Shown in pieces: positions 41,736-50,007 of a stretch of 52,450 bases of DNA. Under the pieces are notes generated by a model. That model did no database searches. It was not told where the DNA came from and was given only the letters and a program-made list of their open reading frames with translations. Source of the DNA: a bacterium (GTDB taxonomy: Bacteria > Patescibacteriota > Gracilibacteria > Peribacterales > Peribacteraceae); assembly GCA_027623015.1 (NCBI GenBank), contig JAQBVR010000004.1:1-52450 (forward strand). The letters are read 5' to 3'. Position numbers and translations under genes: made by a program. Numbering within the stretch: position 1 is the stretch's first letter; each line of letters starts with the position of its first letter.

Positions 41736-41861
41736 AGTCCATAACTATGCAGAATAACTCATTATATGTCTATCAGAAGAGGGCATAGATCTTCTAAAAA
41801 CATGAGCATGACCCATAGCAAAGTGATAGGCGAGTAAGACCCAGTACGTTAGTATCTTCGT

Positions 41862-42389
41862 ATGAGTAAAGTGATTCTCTACATCGCCATTAGTGTAGAT
41901 GGCTACATAGCCGATAAAGAAGGTGGAGTCTCTTGGCTTGATGCCTTTGGAGACTGTGACTGTGGGTACACAGATTTTATGGATTCCGTTGGTTCGTTGA
42001 TCATGGGAGCAAAGACCTACGAGCAGATTCTTTCCTTTGACATTGATTGGCCGTACAAGGAAAAGAAGTCCTACATCCTCACCCACCGGAATCTAGAAAA
42101 ACACCCCAGTGGAGATATCGAATTCTGTGATGACGATATTGAATCGATAATTTCAAAGGCAAAAGAATCAGCGAAAGAAAAGAATGTGTGGCTAGTTGGC
42201 GGGACCAATGTGGTGACATCTTTCCTGAATGCAGGAGCTATAGACGAGATGATGATCTTTGTTATTCCAACGCTGCTAAATGAAGGAATACCTCTGTTTA
42301 AAGAAGTAGCATCTGTGCAGTCATTGAAACTACACGAAACAACGTCGTACGATAATGGAATAGTGCTTCTTCATTATTCCAATAAGTAG
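41862..42389 (+). CDS. Dihydrofolate-reductase-like (RibD C-terminal) protein
   Basis: A 175-residue protein of the RibD C-terminal/DHFR-like family (YyaP/YwjB type). Motifs: VILYIAISVDGYIADKEGGV at the N-terminus, SLIMGAKTYEQIL near 45 (nucleotide binding), NVWLVGGTNVVTSFLNAGAI near 107, and DEMMIFVIPTLLNEGIPLF near 127. It uses NADPH; the substrate is unknown, and a true folate role is doubtful for stand-alone members. TAGTAT lies 6 nt upstream of the ATG with no Shine-Dalgarno. The tRNA-Ile element follows its stop directly. Confidence 0.9.
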   Translation: MSKVILYIAISVDGYIADKEGGVSWLDAFGDCDCGYTDFMDSVGSLIMGAKTYEQILSFDIDWPYKEKKSYILTHRNLEKHPSGDIEFCDDDIESIISKAKESAKEKNVWLVGGTNVVTSFLNAGAIDEMMIFVIPTLLNEGIPLFKEVASVQSLKLHETTSYDNGIVLLHYSNK

Positions 42390-42393
42390 TGGG

Positions 42394-42463
42394 CACTTCG
42401 ACTCAGTCTGCTAAAAATCTCGTGGTTTACCATGAGTGAAGCCTCGAAGGGCTGAGTCGAATG
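42394..42463. repeat. Palindromic element behind tRNA-Ile
   Basis: On the minus strand, following the tRNA, CATTCGACTCAG is the first arm (its CA is from the CCA), and CTGAGTCGAAGTG closes it; the perfect arms are TTCGACTCAG/CTGAGTCGAA. The loop includes GGTTTACCATGAGTGA (plus strand, 42424-42439), also found at 30396-30411 in reverse. Confidence 0.9.
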
Positions 42464-42538
42464 GTGGGCGACGGAGGACTTGAACCTCCGACCTCGACAT
42501 TATCAGTGTCGCGCTCTAACCAGCTGAGCTAGTCGCCC
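42462..42538 (-). tRNA. tRNA-Ile (anticodon GAT)
   Basis: A 77-nt cloverleaf on the minus strand. Acceptor GGGCGAC/GTCGCCC, D arm GCTC/GAGC, anticodon stem CGACA/TGTCG with loop CTGATAA giving GAT, T arm GGAGG-TTCAAGT-CCTCC, discriminator A, encoded CCA. An inverted repeat starts within the CCA. Confidence 0.95.
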
Positions 42539-42633
42539 GTAGATGTGAATGATACCTAAAGCCGCAATACGATACTGGCGAAAAAGTAGTTTTTCAATCA
42601 GAAAAACGGCTAACTGCGCAGTTTCTTATAAAA

Positions 42634-44268
42634 CTACGCCCCCTTTATCCATCCACTAAACGTCTCTAGGGGAAGACTATAGGGGAATTCTTTCCCATCT
42701 TGGATGATCTGGCTGATCTCCCCTTTGGCAATATTAAAGTGGAAGTCGAAGGTCAGATCCCCTGCTGCTGTACTGAAGATGACACGGCGGACACGAGCTG
42801 TATTTGGCTCCATAGCTCTTATCTCTGTATTCACTGCGAAGACTGCTCCCATATCGCGCAAGATCGCATACGTACGAGCCTCTACTATATCTGGACTATA
42901 TTGAGCGACCTCTTCTATGTCATCCTGAGCCTGAGGAAGTACGACCTCCTCTGGAGCGTCATCCTGAGGTTGCCGAAGGGTAACAAGCATGGCAGCGACA
43001 TTGATCTTCTCGAATTCATGATAGGTCTGGAGAGTATTGAGCATCTCTTCAGGGATCTTATCATGTACGGATGAACCAAGCGTAAGCAAGGCTTCTGCGA
43101 GACGACGTGCACGTTCTGGGTACCCAAGACGTTGAGCGTCAGCCACGAGAGGGATGCCTGTTGCTATCACCTCTTCGAGGAACTCAAGACTATGGTCACT
43201 ATCCATTCGACCTGCAATGCCTAATATCTCCTGCACCCAACGTTCTATGAGAAATGCAGACGCTGCCTGCGCTGCGTTATCGGACGCTGGCAGTGCAAAG
43301 AGCCGAGTCATGATGGATTCTTTCATGCTGTCTGGACCAAAGAGTGTCCATGTCACTTCACGCCACCGCGGGTCTAAGGAAGACAGCAGCCAAATGTCTT
43401 CATCCACAATGAGATGTGTCAAAAGAACCATCGTCATAGCTGAGTCGAGATCGAGAGTATGCATCAAGTGAATGATCATATTCGTTGTTGCCTCACTTTG
43501 AAAAGCTTCTCCATAGTCAGAAACACTTAGAAGGCTCTGCACTGCATGAATATCTTTGGACTCGATGCGTGAACGAAGTGTGCCTAGAAGCTGTGTTTGC
43601 CATTCATGTTGGGTGCGATCTTGTGCGCCCTGCATTCGCAAAGCAGGAAGTGTGGACCAACGAGAAGCTGGTAATGCATTACGAGAAGCTGGAAGAAGAT
43701 CAGCGCTATCCACTGATGGCATATACGAAAGGTTCTGTAACTGACGAACAATAAAGCGCTGCGGCAAGATGTCTAGCTTACGATCCGCCTTCCATTGCAC
43801 TAGCCCTGCAGAAAGACGTGAGATATTTCCATCACGACCTTTCCACTGCAATCCTGATGGTACAAGTACTCTGTGCAAAGCATCACGGACGAGAACAGGT
43901 GTGGTAAGCGCTGCTATAGAAATGTCTCCACTATGGTAAGAAACATGAAATGCTCCAGCCAAAGCTACGATGTGCATATTCCCTACAGTAAAATGGGAAA
44001 CGCCATCACTAGAGACAAGTGCGGTTCCGTTGAGAAATGCTGATCCAGAGGCATCAAAACCATCGCCACTATAGACCGTCACCTGTGCTCCCGATGGAAG
44101 CTGTGACACAACTCCTTCAGACAATCCCATGATCACCTCTTCGCCTGTGCTCAGCTCAGATACAGAAGCTTGGTAGCTTCCTTGGAATAGAGAGATACCT
44201 ATGACCAGTGCGAGAGCTGGTGCAGCAACGAAATGCCTATGAGATGAATTGGTGTGTTTTTTTGTCAT
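42634..44268 (-). CDS. Large secreted or anchored protein, unknown
   Basis: A 544-residue protein. The N-terminus (SSHRHFVAAPALALVIGISL) is a signal peptide or anchor. Residues 40-150 form a beta-rich domain (GAQVTVYSGDGFDASGSAFL, GVSHFTVGNMHIVALAGAFH) like a FecR-type domain: repeated short strands with Gly turns and 'LSAGLVQWKADRK' at its end. The middle (210-430) is helical with repeat-like pairs, and the C-terminus (about 470-544) ends in GDLTFDFHFNIAKGEISQII. A Pro/Ala/Ser patch (LPASRNALPASRWSTLPALR) forms a linker. No firm family. It is the only gene between tRNA-Ile and ruvC. Confidence 0.65.
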   Translation of the reverse strand: MTKKHTNSSHRHFVAAPALALVIGISLFQGSYQASVSELSTGEEVIMGLSEGVVSQLPSGAQVTVYSGDGFDASGSAFLNGTALVSSDGVSHFTVGNMHIVALAGAFHVSYHSGDISIAALTTPVLVRDALHRVLVPSGLQWKGRDGNISRLSAGLVQWKADRKLDILPQRFIVRQLQNLSYMPSVDSADLLPASRNALPASRWSTLPALRMQGAQDRTQHEWQTQLLGTLRSRIESKDIHAVQSLLSVSDYGEAFQSEATTNMIIHLMHTLDLDSAMTMVLLTHLIVDEDIWLLSSLDPRWREVTWTLFGPDSMKESIMTRLFALPASDNAAQAASAFLIERWVQEILGIAGRMDSDHSLEFLEEVIATGIPLVADAQRLGYPERARRLAEALLTLGSSVHDKIPEEMLNTLQTYHEFEKINVAAMLVTLRQPQDDAPEEVVLPQAQDDIEEVAQYSPDIVEARTYAILRDMGAVFAVNTEIRAMEPNTARVRRVIFSTAAGDLTFDFHFNIAKGEISQIIQDGKEFPYSLPLETFSGWIKGA

Positions 44269-44342
44269 ATTTAGATGAGCTCAATATGAGTAGAATCCTT
44301 TTATATTAGCGCAAAAAGGCTATTTTGACAATCACAGCCTAC

Positions 44343-44370
44343 TTGCCATTCCACTGTATGGCAGTATAGT
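44343..44370 (+). promoter_or_regulatory. Promoter TTGCCA-16-TATAGT before ruvC
   Basis: TTGCCA (44343-44348) and TATAGT (44365-44370) are spaced 16 bp and lie 9 nt before the ruvC ATG. There is no Shine-Dalgarno, so transcription would begin at or by the start codon. Confidence 0.6.
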
Positions 44371-44379
44371 AAACATCTC

Positions 44380-44868
44380 ATGCGCATCCTTGGAATAGAC
44401 CCTGGCTTGGCAACTATCGGTTTAGGTCTTATAGAAGCCGAAAACTCGCATAATGTATCGGTTATTGATTGGCTAACCATTACTACGCCAGCAGGGCTAT
44501 CACTAGGGCAAAGACTACTAGAAATACAGAAGGATTTGGACTCATTTATTACAGAGTCGCAACCAGAGCTCATCGTGATAGAAAAAATCTACTTTGCTAC
44601 CAACAAACAAACTGGCATAGATGTAGCACAAGCACGAGGTGTCATCGTTCTCAGTGCTATGAAATCTGGAGCTGAGGTCCTCGAAGCGACTCCCCTACAA
44701 CTCAAGTCCTGCATTACGGGAGATGGCGCAGCGGACAAGCTACAAGTACAAACGATGGTACAACGAACACTTAAACTCAACGAACTCCCAAAACCTGACG
44801 ATGCAGCAGATGCACTCGCACTAGCTCTCTACGGAGCTTTTACACATAAAACATCGGTCATCGTTTAA
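44380..44868 (+). CDS. ruvC: Crossover junction endodeoxyribonuclease RuvC
   Basis: A 162-residue Holliday-junction resolvase. The four acidic catalytic residues are visible: ILGIDPGLATIGLGLIE (Asp7), IVIEKIYFATNKQTGIDVAQ near 65 (Glu), and PDDAADALALALYG near 138 (two Asp). ARGVIVLSAM follows the family. Length and start are typical. The stop overlaps recF's stop on the other strand by 4 bp; no ruvA or ruvB is nearby. Confidence 0.96.
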   Translation: MRILGIDPGLATIGLGLIEAENSHNVSVIDWLTITTPAGLSLGQRLLEIQKDLDSFITESQPELIVIEKIYFATNKQTGIDVAQARGVIVLSAMKSGAEVLEATPLQLKSCITGDGAADKLQVQTMVQRTLKLNELPKPDDAADALALALYGAFTHKTSVIV

Positions 44869-46004
44869 ACCTTGGTCGCTTTGGCCCCCTTGGTCCCTTT
44901 GGCCTCCTTTTCAAGCAATATACCATCCCCTACCTCCCACACTACAGCATCGAATGAACCAGAAGGTACATGCGTCGTCGTGATGATAACTTGGTATCCA
45001 CTAAGTGATCGCAACAGTGCATCTTGATGATCTGCATCTAATTCAGAGAACACGTCGTCTAAAAGGATGAGTGGCTTCTCACCACAACGTAATTCAAGAT
45101 AGGAAACTTGCAAAAGTAATAATGCTAAAAGAGATGTGCGCTGTTGTCCACGAGACGCAAAAGACTGTATGGACCTTCCACCTATCGCAAGGTGCCAGTC
45201 TTCACGGTGAGGACCAACTGTTGTCGCTTGAAGGATGCAATCACGCTTACGGTTATTCTTCAGTAACGTGCGCAACTCTTCTTCCATCACATCGAGTTCT
45301 GTTTCTGTTCCCTTTCGATCATATGCAAGAGCAATGCCTTCCCAACTCTCACCAAGAGAAACTATCTCCTCAGGAAGAGTCAGCTGTAACGTACCAATGA
45401 GTTCGAGCCGTGCATGCGTGATGTATGCACCTACTTCAGCAATTTTTACGTCCCACACATCAAGGTGTGACTCATCTGCCTTTCGCTCTGCTATCTGCTT
45501 AAGAAGAGCATTTCGTTGTTTGAGAACCTTCTGGTACTGCGAAAGAGTTCGCATATACACAGGAGAAACTTGGCAGAGTAGTCTATCGAGAAACTTCCGT
45601 CGCTGAGATGGAGAGCCGCCAAAGAGGTCCAACTCTTGAGGAAGAAATACCACCGTAGGGAGTACTCCCACCATACCATCTACTGAGCTGCGAACGTCAT
45701 TGAGAAAGTATGCCTTCTGCACACGAGGTGCCGTTTGACTAACAACTTCCAATGTATATTGTTCTCCAGCATCGTTGCATGCCTTCCCTGTAATGCGATA
45801 AAACTCAGTTCCCCACTGCATGAGGTCAAGTTCTTCTGTATGTAGACAAGAACGCGTAAGCGACAAGATAGATACAGCCTCTATGATGTTGGTCTTTCCA
45901 ACACCATTGGGTCCGACAAGTATGTGCACGTCCCCTTGAGAGAGATCTACCGAGAGCGAGTCATAAGAACGAAACTGTGTGATCTGCAATGATGATATTC
46001 TCAT
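44865..46004 (-). CDS. recF: DNA repair/replication protein RecF
   Basis: A 379-residue SMC-like ATPase that loads RecA at gaps. Motifs: Walker A GPNGVGKTNIIEA near 30, the family stretch RRKFLDRLLCQVSPVYM near 127, QRTSLLALLLLQ near 288 and signature region with Walker B KPLILLDDVFSELDADH near 308. ATG 46004 is 1 bp after the TAA of the Nudix gene. The frame open up to 46421 lies over that gene and is not coding. The C-terminal tail KGTKGAKATKV is encoded by CTTTGG/CCTTGG word repeats (44869-44909), so it may be a recent addition. Confidence 0.96.
   Translation of the reverse strand: MRISSLQITQFRSYDSLSVDLSQGDVHILVGPNGVGKTNIIEAVSILSLTRSCLHTEELDLMQWGTEFYRITGKACNDAGEQYTLEVVSQTAPRVQKAYFLNDVRSSVDGMVGVLPTVVFLPQELDLFGGSPSQRRKFLDRLLCQVSPVYMRTLSQYQKVLKQRNALLKQIAERKADESHLDVWDVKIAEVGAYITHARLELIGTLQLTLPEEIVSLGESWEGIALAYDRKGTETELDVMEEELRTLLKNNRKRDCILQATTVGPHREDWHLAIGGRSIQSFASRGQQRTSLLALLLLQVSYLELRCGEKPLILLDDVFSELDADHQDALLRSLSGYQVIITTTHVPSGSFDAVVWEVGDGILLEKEAKGTKGAKATKV
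44869..44912. repeat. Word repeat CCTTGGTC/CTTTGGCC inside the end of recF
   Basis: CCTTGGTCGCTTTGGCCCCC / CTTGGTCCCTTTGGCCTCC run in tandem and encode the last residues of RecF (Lys-Gly-Thr/Ala-Lys rich). It is one of three loci in this window where a degenerate-word repeat lies in frame inside a gene. Confidence 0.7.
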
Positions 46005-46005
46005 A

Positions 46006-46479
46006 TTAAGATTGTATAGTGCGAATACCCTCTGCGACCAATGCATCGACGATCTCTTTGTATTCTGCGCGTACAAGATAGTCTCCGATTTTATCTGGAA
46101 GTACCCATGCATAGGCATCGATCTCGTCACCATCCACAGTGACGACTTGGTCCATCTCTGCAACAGCGATGACAAACCCAAGCGTCTGACCACAAACATT
46201 GTCTGGACGGTATTGCCTATAGGACTTCGGAAAATCATACCGGTATGTACGTTCTGACTCTTTGAGAACAGTGGCAGTAATGCCAGCTTCCTCTTTGAGT
46301 TCTCGAAGAGCAGCTTCCGATAAACTCTCTCCATCTTCGATGCCACCTTGAGGAATCTGCCAAGAGTCTTTCTTGCGTGGTTTATGTACAAGAAGTACTT
46401 CATATGCCAAACCATCTGCATCTTTTGGGCGCAGAACTGCTATAGAAGCACACGCGCGATAGATATCAGAAGCAGTCAT
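46006..46479 (-). CDS. Nudix hydrolase, RppH-like
   Basis: A 157-residue hydrolase. The Nudix box G-x5-E-x7-REUxEExGU is seen as GIEDGESLSEAALRELKEEA followed by GI (about 46-67), preceded by DSWQIPQGG, typical of the RppH/Ap4A branch. It could remove pyrophosphate from 5' ends of RNA or hydrolyse dinucleoside polyphosphates; motif alone does not decide. TATAGTTATAGT lies just before the ATG, with no Shine-Dalgarno. recF follows at 1 bp, so they are in one transcript. Confidence 0.93.
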   Translation of the reverse strand: MTASDIYRACASIAVLRPKDADGLAYEVLLVHKPRKKDSWQIPQGGIEDGESLSEAALRELKEEAGITATVLKESERTYRYDFPKSYRQYRPDNVCGQTLGFVIAVAEMDQVVTVDGDEIDAYAWVLPDKIGDYLVRAEYKEIVDALVAEGIRTIQS

Positions 46480-46488
46480 TGACTATAA

Positions 46489-47358
46489 CTATACAGCATG
46501 CACCTCCTCTGTCGACAACGTTGTCTTCTTCATCATGCAATACATCCCCGCGCTCATAAACATGGTCCCAATCCACTGATAATTTGTAGGAACCTGGCCA
46601 AGGAAAATATACGAGAAGAAAATAGTAAGTGCTGTAGCACCAGCTACAACAATGAAAATAGTATTGGTAAGTTGCAAACGACGAAGCCCTTGGTAGAAGC
46701 ATGCTTTGGAGATGATCAAGATCCCAATGCTAAATACGAAGAGTAATACAAGTGATCGTGTATCGATCGATCGCACTGGTTGTTCATACATATACGACAA
46801 AAATAAGAGGATGGTTCCACCAAGGATAAATCGAAGACACAGAAGCATCATAGGAGACATATGATTGAGGGCCTTTTTCGCAAAGGTATTTCCGATGGGA
46901 AAGAAGCACGTAGCAATAACAATAAAGATGTCCCCATGATTCATTGCGAAAGAACCGTTGTACAGCACACTGAGCGTACCCAAGATAATGAGAAACACAC
47001 CCAGAAGTTCAGATGTGTTGAGCCTATCTTTCAGGAAGAAAGCACCAACGATGAACGACGTGACTAATTCGAAGCGAAGGAGTAATCCTACATTTACAGG
47101 ACTTGTGTACATCGCTCCGTAAAAGACAAATATCTGTGAGATGACGACGATATTGATCACGACCATCAGTACATATCCATAGGCATAACGAGGAATGTGC
47201 TTACGAAACTCCCCTGTCCACAGCAAATAGACAGCAAGGATGACCGCTGCGATGAATGAACTCACTCCTGCAAAGAAAATAGGGGGCAAACTTCCGATAA
47301 TCGAATGGATCAAAATAGGGTACATACTCTCAAGTAACATATTTCCAGCCAAAAACAT
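46489..47358 (-). CDS. EamA/DMT-family transporter
   Basis: A 289-residue ten-helix permease of the drug/metabolite transporter type, in two five-helix repeats. The first repeat has YGAMYTSPVNVGLLLRFELV then GVFLIILGTLSVLYNG; the second has GNTFAKKALNHMSP, FYQGLRRLQLTNTIFIVVAG and WIGTMFMSAGMYCMM. Substrate unknown. Start ATG 47358 (MFLAGNMLLESMYPIL) is preferred; a GTG at 47391 would lengthen it by 11 residues. Located between rpmG (37 bp upstream) and the Nudix gene, on the same strand. Confidence 0.88.
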   Translation of the reverse strand: MFLAGNMLLESMYPILIHSIIGSLPPIFFAGVSSFIAAVILAVYLLWTGEFRKHIPRYAYGYVLMVVINIVVISQIFVFYGAMYTSPVNVGLLLRFELVTSFIVGAFFLKDRLNTSELLGVFLIILGTLSVLYNGSFAMNHGDIFIVIATCFFPIGNTFAKKALNHMSPMMLLCLRFILGGTILLFLSYMYEQPVRSIDTRSLVLLFVFSIGILIISKACFYQGLRRLQLTNTIFIVVAGATALTIFFSYIFLGQVPTNYQWIGTMFMSAGMYCMMKKTTLSTEEVHAV

Positions 47359-47395
47359 CTTTACCAAAGAACTAAGGGTTGTACGACTCACAAAC

Positions 47396-47590
47396 CTATT
47401 TGGAATGTCGCTCCTCCTTGCACTTTACTGCAACCTGTTTTTTGCACTTTGGGCAGTACTTTTTGAGCTTTTTAGCATGTTCCTTCCAGCCAATAGCGCT
47501 TTTGTCCTGCTTGTGAAAGCGGACAGTCCCTAGTCGGTTTCCCGACTCGGTGCATGTTACGGCAAAGACAGTTCTCTTTCCTCTAGGCAT
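47396..47590 (-). CDS. rpmG: Ribosomal protein bL33
   Basis: A 64-residue protein. The C-terminal half (KKLKKYCPKCKKQVAVKCKE) has the second Cys pair and basic tail of bL33, and the N-terminal half (VFAVTCTESGNRLGTV) matches its first strand; there the expected CxxC reads CTES, so one of the four zinc ligands is missing. A 10-residue insertion (HKQDKSAIGWKEHA) is longer than in most. It is the only ribosomal protein gene in the window. The 5' flank has no clear Shine-Dalgarno. Confidence 0.85.
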   Translation of the reverse strand: MPRGKRTVFAVTCTESGNRLGTVRFHKQDKSAIGWKEHAKKLKKYCPKCKKQVAVKCKEERHSK

Positions 47591-47685
47591 AGTGAAAGCA
47601 TTTTAGGGGAGAATGCGGTGATTGCAAGTAAAATTAGCGCGATTCTAAACTTTGAACACCTTTGTACTACTTGTTCTATTAAGCC

Positions 47686-48606
47686 TTACTTTCCTGACTG
47701 CAAGAACGTAAACGCACTATTAGCCGCAATGCACCCTTCTCCTGCAGCCGTAGCAAACTGAGCGAAGTAGTTACTCGCATCGGTCACATCCCCAGCACCA
47801 AAGACACCTGCGACATTGGTACGCATGCCAGCATCGACCTTAAGATGGCCCTTTTCATCTACTTCACAGCCCATCGCGATAGGAAGAGACGTCGCTGGTG
47901 TAGAGCCAACCTCTATAAAGACACCATCAAGATTTATGGTATCGGACCCTTCAAATTCTTTGTCGAGCTTCAGACCACTTACCCGCCCCTCTCCAAGAAT
48001 TTCTGTGACATTACGCTCAAGCACAAACACCACGTTGTCTTTCTCTTTCACTTTATCGACCCAGTAAGGCTCTGCACGAAAGGAATCACGTCGATGAATA
48101 AGGTACACCTTGTTTGCAACCTGAGCAGCGATTGCCGCTCCTTCGACTGCACTATCTCCTCCTCCTAGCACGGCGACGTCTTTTCCTTTGAAAAAGAATG
48201 CATCACACGTTGCACAGTACGTGACACCTTTACCAGACAGCTCTTCTTCTCCTGGGACACCAAGATGGCGCTTGTTAGACCCTGTAGCAAAGATAATGGT
48301 CTTCGCTTCATCGGACTCACCATTTTGATATTTCAGGCGATACCCGCCATCTATTTTCTCGATAGATTCTACACGAGCCACTTTATGCGATACCTCATCG
48401 AAGGAGAGTGCATGGTTCTTAAAATTCTCCATAAGCTCAGGTCCAGGGATCTCCACTTCACCAGGCCAGTTCCCTACCTCTGCAGCAGTGATGCCCATCC
48501 CTCCTTCTACTTCACCAACAACTAATGTCGCAAGCTTATAACGAGCAGTGTACACTGCCGCAGTATATGCAGCGCAGCCAAGGCCTATAATCGAAACGTC
48601 ATACAT
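47686..48606 (-). CDS. trxB: Thioredoxin-disulfide reductase
   Basis: A 306-residue FAD/NADPH enzyme that reduces thioredoxin. The first Rossmann motif reads DVSIIGLGCAAYTAAVYTAR (GxGxxA in place of GxGxxG), the redox site is CATC in YCATCDAFFFKGK near 135, the NADPH motif is VLGGGDSAVEGA near 153, HRRDSFRA near 176 indicates NADPH preference, and the C-terminal FAD motif is VAGVFGAGDVTD near 270. ATG 48606 is preferred; the longer frame is translation of a word repeat (48608-48657). Length is normal. Confidence 0.95.
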   Translation of the reverse strand: MYDVSIIGLGCAAYTAAVYTARYKLATLVVGEVEGGMGITAAEVGNWPGEVEIPGPELMENFKNHALSFDEVSHKVARVESIEKIDGGYRLKYQNGESDEAKTIIFATGSNKRHLGVPGEEELSGKGVTYCATCDAFFFKGKDVAVLGGGDSAVEGAAIAAQVANKVYLIHRRDSFRAEPYWVDKVKEKDNVVFVLERNVTEILGEGRVSGLKLDKEFEGSDTINLDGVFIEVGSTPATSLPIAMGCEVDEKGHLKVDAGMRTNVAGVFGAGDVTDASNYFAQFATAAGEGCIAANSAFTFLQSGK

Positions 48607-48607
48607 C

Positions 48608-48657
48608 TTCTTCAGGATAAAGGAACCAACAACGAGGAACAAGGAACTAAGAACTCA
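48608..48657. repeat. Degenerate word repeat AGGAACCAAC/AAGGAACTAAG
   Basis: Words AAAGGAACC / ACGAGGAAC / AAGGAACT / AAGAACTC follow one another between the trxB start and the glutamate dehydrogenase stop, both on the minus strand. It fills nearly the whole 57-bp gap and extends the trxB frame upstream by 12 codons. Confidence 0.6.
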
Positions 48658-48663
48658 AAAAAG

Positions 48664-49947
48664 TTACAACCAACCACGAACTTTCATAGCTTCGAGCATT
48701 CTCTTTATACCAACTGAGAAAGCTGCATGTCTGTAACTCACTTTTTCACGTCGTGCTTCGCGTCGTACTGCTTTGTATCCTTCGAGGATGACACGCTTGA
48801 GCTCGCTATCGACTTGCTCCTTCGTCCACTGCTCCCCACTACGACCCTGAGTCCACTCAAAGTAACTAACAGTTACACCACCGGCATTGGCAAGCACATC
48901 AGGGATCACACGAACATTCATTGTTTCAAAGATAGCATCTGCCTCTGGAGTAGTTGGGCCATTTGCAAGCTCTAAGATGTACTTCGCTTTGATGTTCTTT
49001 GCATTGTCTGCAGTGATGACATTGTCCAAAGCCGCAGGAATAAGGATGTCACAAGGAAGCTCTAGTATCTCCTCATTGGTGATATGTTGTACGTTATCCA
49101 TCTTCATACGACCAATGTCACACACAGAGCCTTCGCAGTACTCTCCAGCTACAGAACCAGTCTTTCCCTTATACTTCTGAATACGGACAGGATCTATACC
49201 CTCTGGACTATACACACCACCTTGAGAGTCAGAGACTGCAACGACTGTGTACCCTGCATTGTGCAAGTAATGCGCCATGTGTGCGCCTGCATTTCCAAAT
49301 CCTTGAATAGCAACAGTAAGCTCCTCGGGGTCGAGCGCCTCGCGATCCATCATCTCTTGGAGAATAAAGAATCCACCACGAGCAGTTGCAGTGTCTCGTC
49401 CGAGGGAACCACCAAAGGCAAGAGGCTTACCGGTGATAACTGCAGGACTATAGGACTTTGTCTGCTTTTCATATTCATCACGCATCCATGCCATGATGGC
49501 TGGAGTTGTGTTTACATCTGGAGCAGGACAGTCGATGTCTGGCCCGATATGGTCCTGAAAAGCACGAATATATGCGCGAGCAACTTTTTGCACTTCTGCT
49601 TTCGTAAGCTCTTTTGGGTTGCACTGCACTCCCCCTTTCCCTCCTCCAAATGGAATGTTCACCACAGCAGTCTTAATAGCCATAAGGGCAGCAAGCGCTT
49701 TTACCTCATCTTCATCTGCTAGTGGATGAAAGCGAATACCACCTTTAAATGGTCCACGAGCGTTATTAAACTGCACACGAAATGCAGGAAGTTCTATAGT
49801 CGAACCATCTTCTTTTTTTATCTTCAGTGATTTCTTATGGATAAACTGTGGCTCTTCAAATAGAGCTTTTTCTGCATCTGTAAGCTGCAGCTTTTTTACA
49901 ACAATATGCATTGTATCTTTGAACCGAGTGTAAGGTGTGGAGGACAT
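48664..49947 (-). CDS. gdhA: Glutamate dehydrogenase (Glu/Leu/Phe/Val family)
   Basis: A 427-residue NAD(P)-dependent dehydrogenase. Motifs: ARGPFKGGIRFHP near 63, the catalytic lysine region NIPFGGGKGGVQCNPKELT near 97 to 115, DIDCPAPDVNTT near 137, FGGSLGRDTATARGG near 178, IQGFGNAGAHMAHYL near 209 (NAD binding), and SYFEWTQGRSGEQW near 373. Typical length. TATAGT lies 9 nt upstream of the ATG (rc of 49957-49962) with no Shine-Dalgarno. It could link ammonium with glutamate; direction cannot be read. Confidence 0.95.
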   Translation of the reverse strand: MSSTPYTRFKDTMHIVVKKLQLTDAEKALFEEPQFIHKKSLKIKKEDGSTIELPAFRVQFNNARGPFKGGIRFHPLADEDEVKALAALMAIKTAVVNIPFGGGKGGVQCNPKELTKAEVQKVARAYIRAFQDHIGPDIDCPAPDVNTTPAIMAWMRDEYEKQTKSYSPAVITGKPLAFGGSLGRDTATARGGFFILQEMMDREALDPEELTVAIQGFGNAGAHMAHYLHNAGYTVVAVSDSQGGVYSPEGIDPVRIQKYKGKTGSVAGEYCEGSVCDIGRMKMDNVQHITNEEILELPCDILIPAALDNVITADNAKNIKAKYILELANGPTTPEADAIFETMNVRVIPDVLANAGGVTVSYFEWTQGRSGEQWTKEQVDSELKRVILEGYKAVRREARREKVSYRHAAFSVGIKRMLEAMKVRGWL

Positions 49948-50007
49948 AGAGGTACTATACTAGATGATATTTGGAGGTGCTGTGATTTGCATCACTTTCC
50001 TATCTTG

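Noticed and set aside
46005-46421. N-terminal extension of the recF frame by 139 residues
   Set aside because: This part lies over the Nudix gene in another frame; RecF homology begins at ATG 46004.
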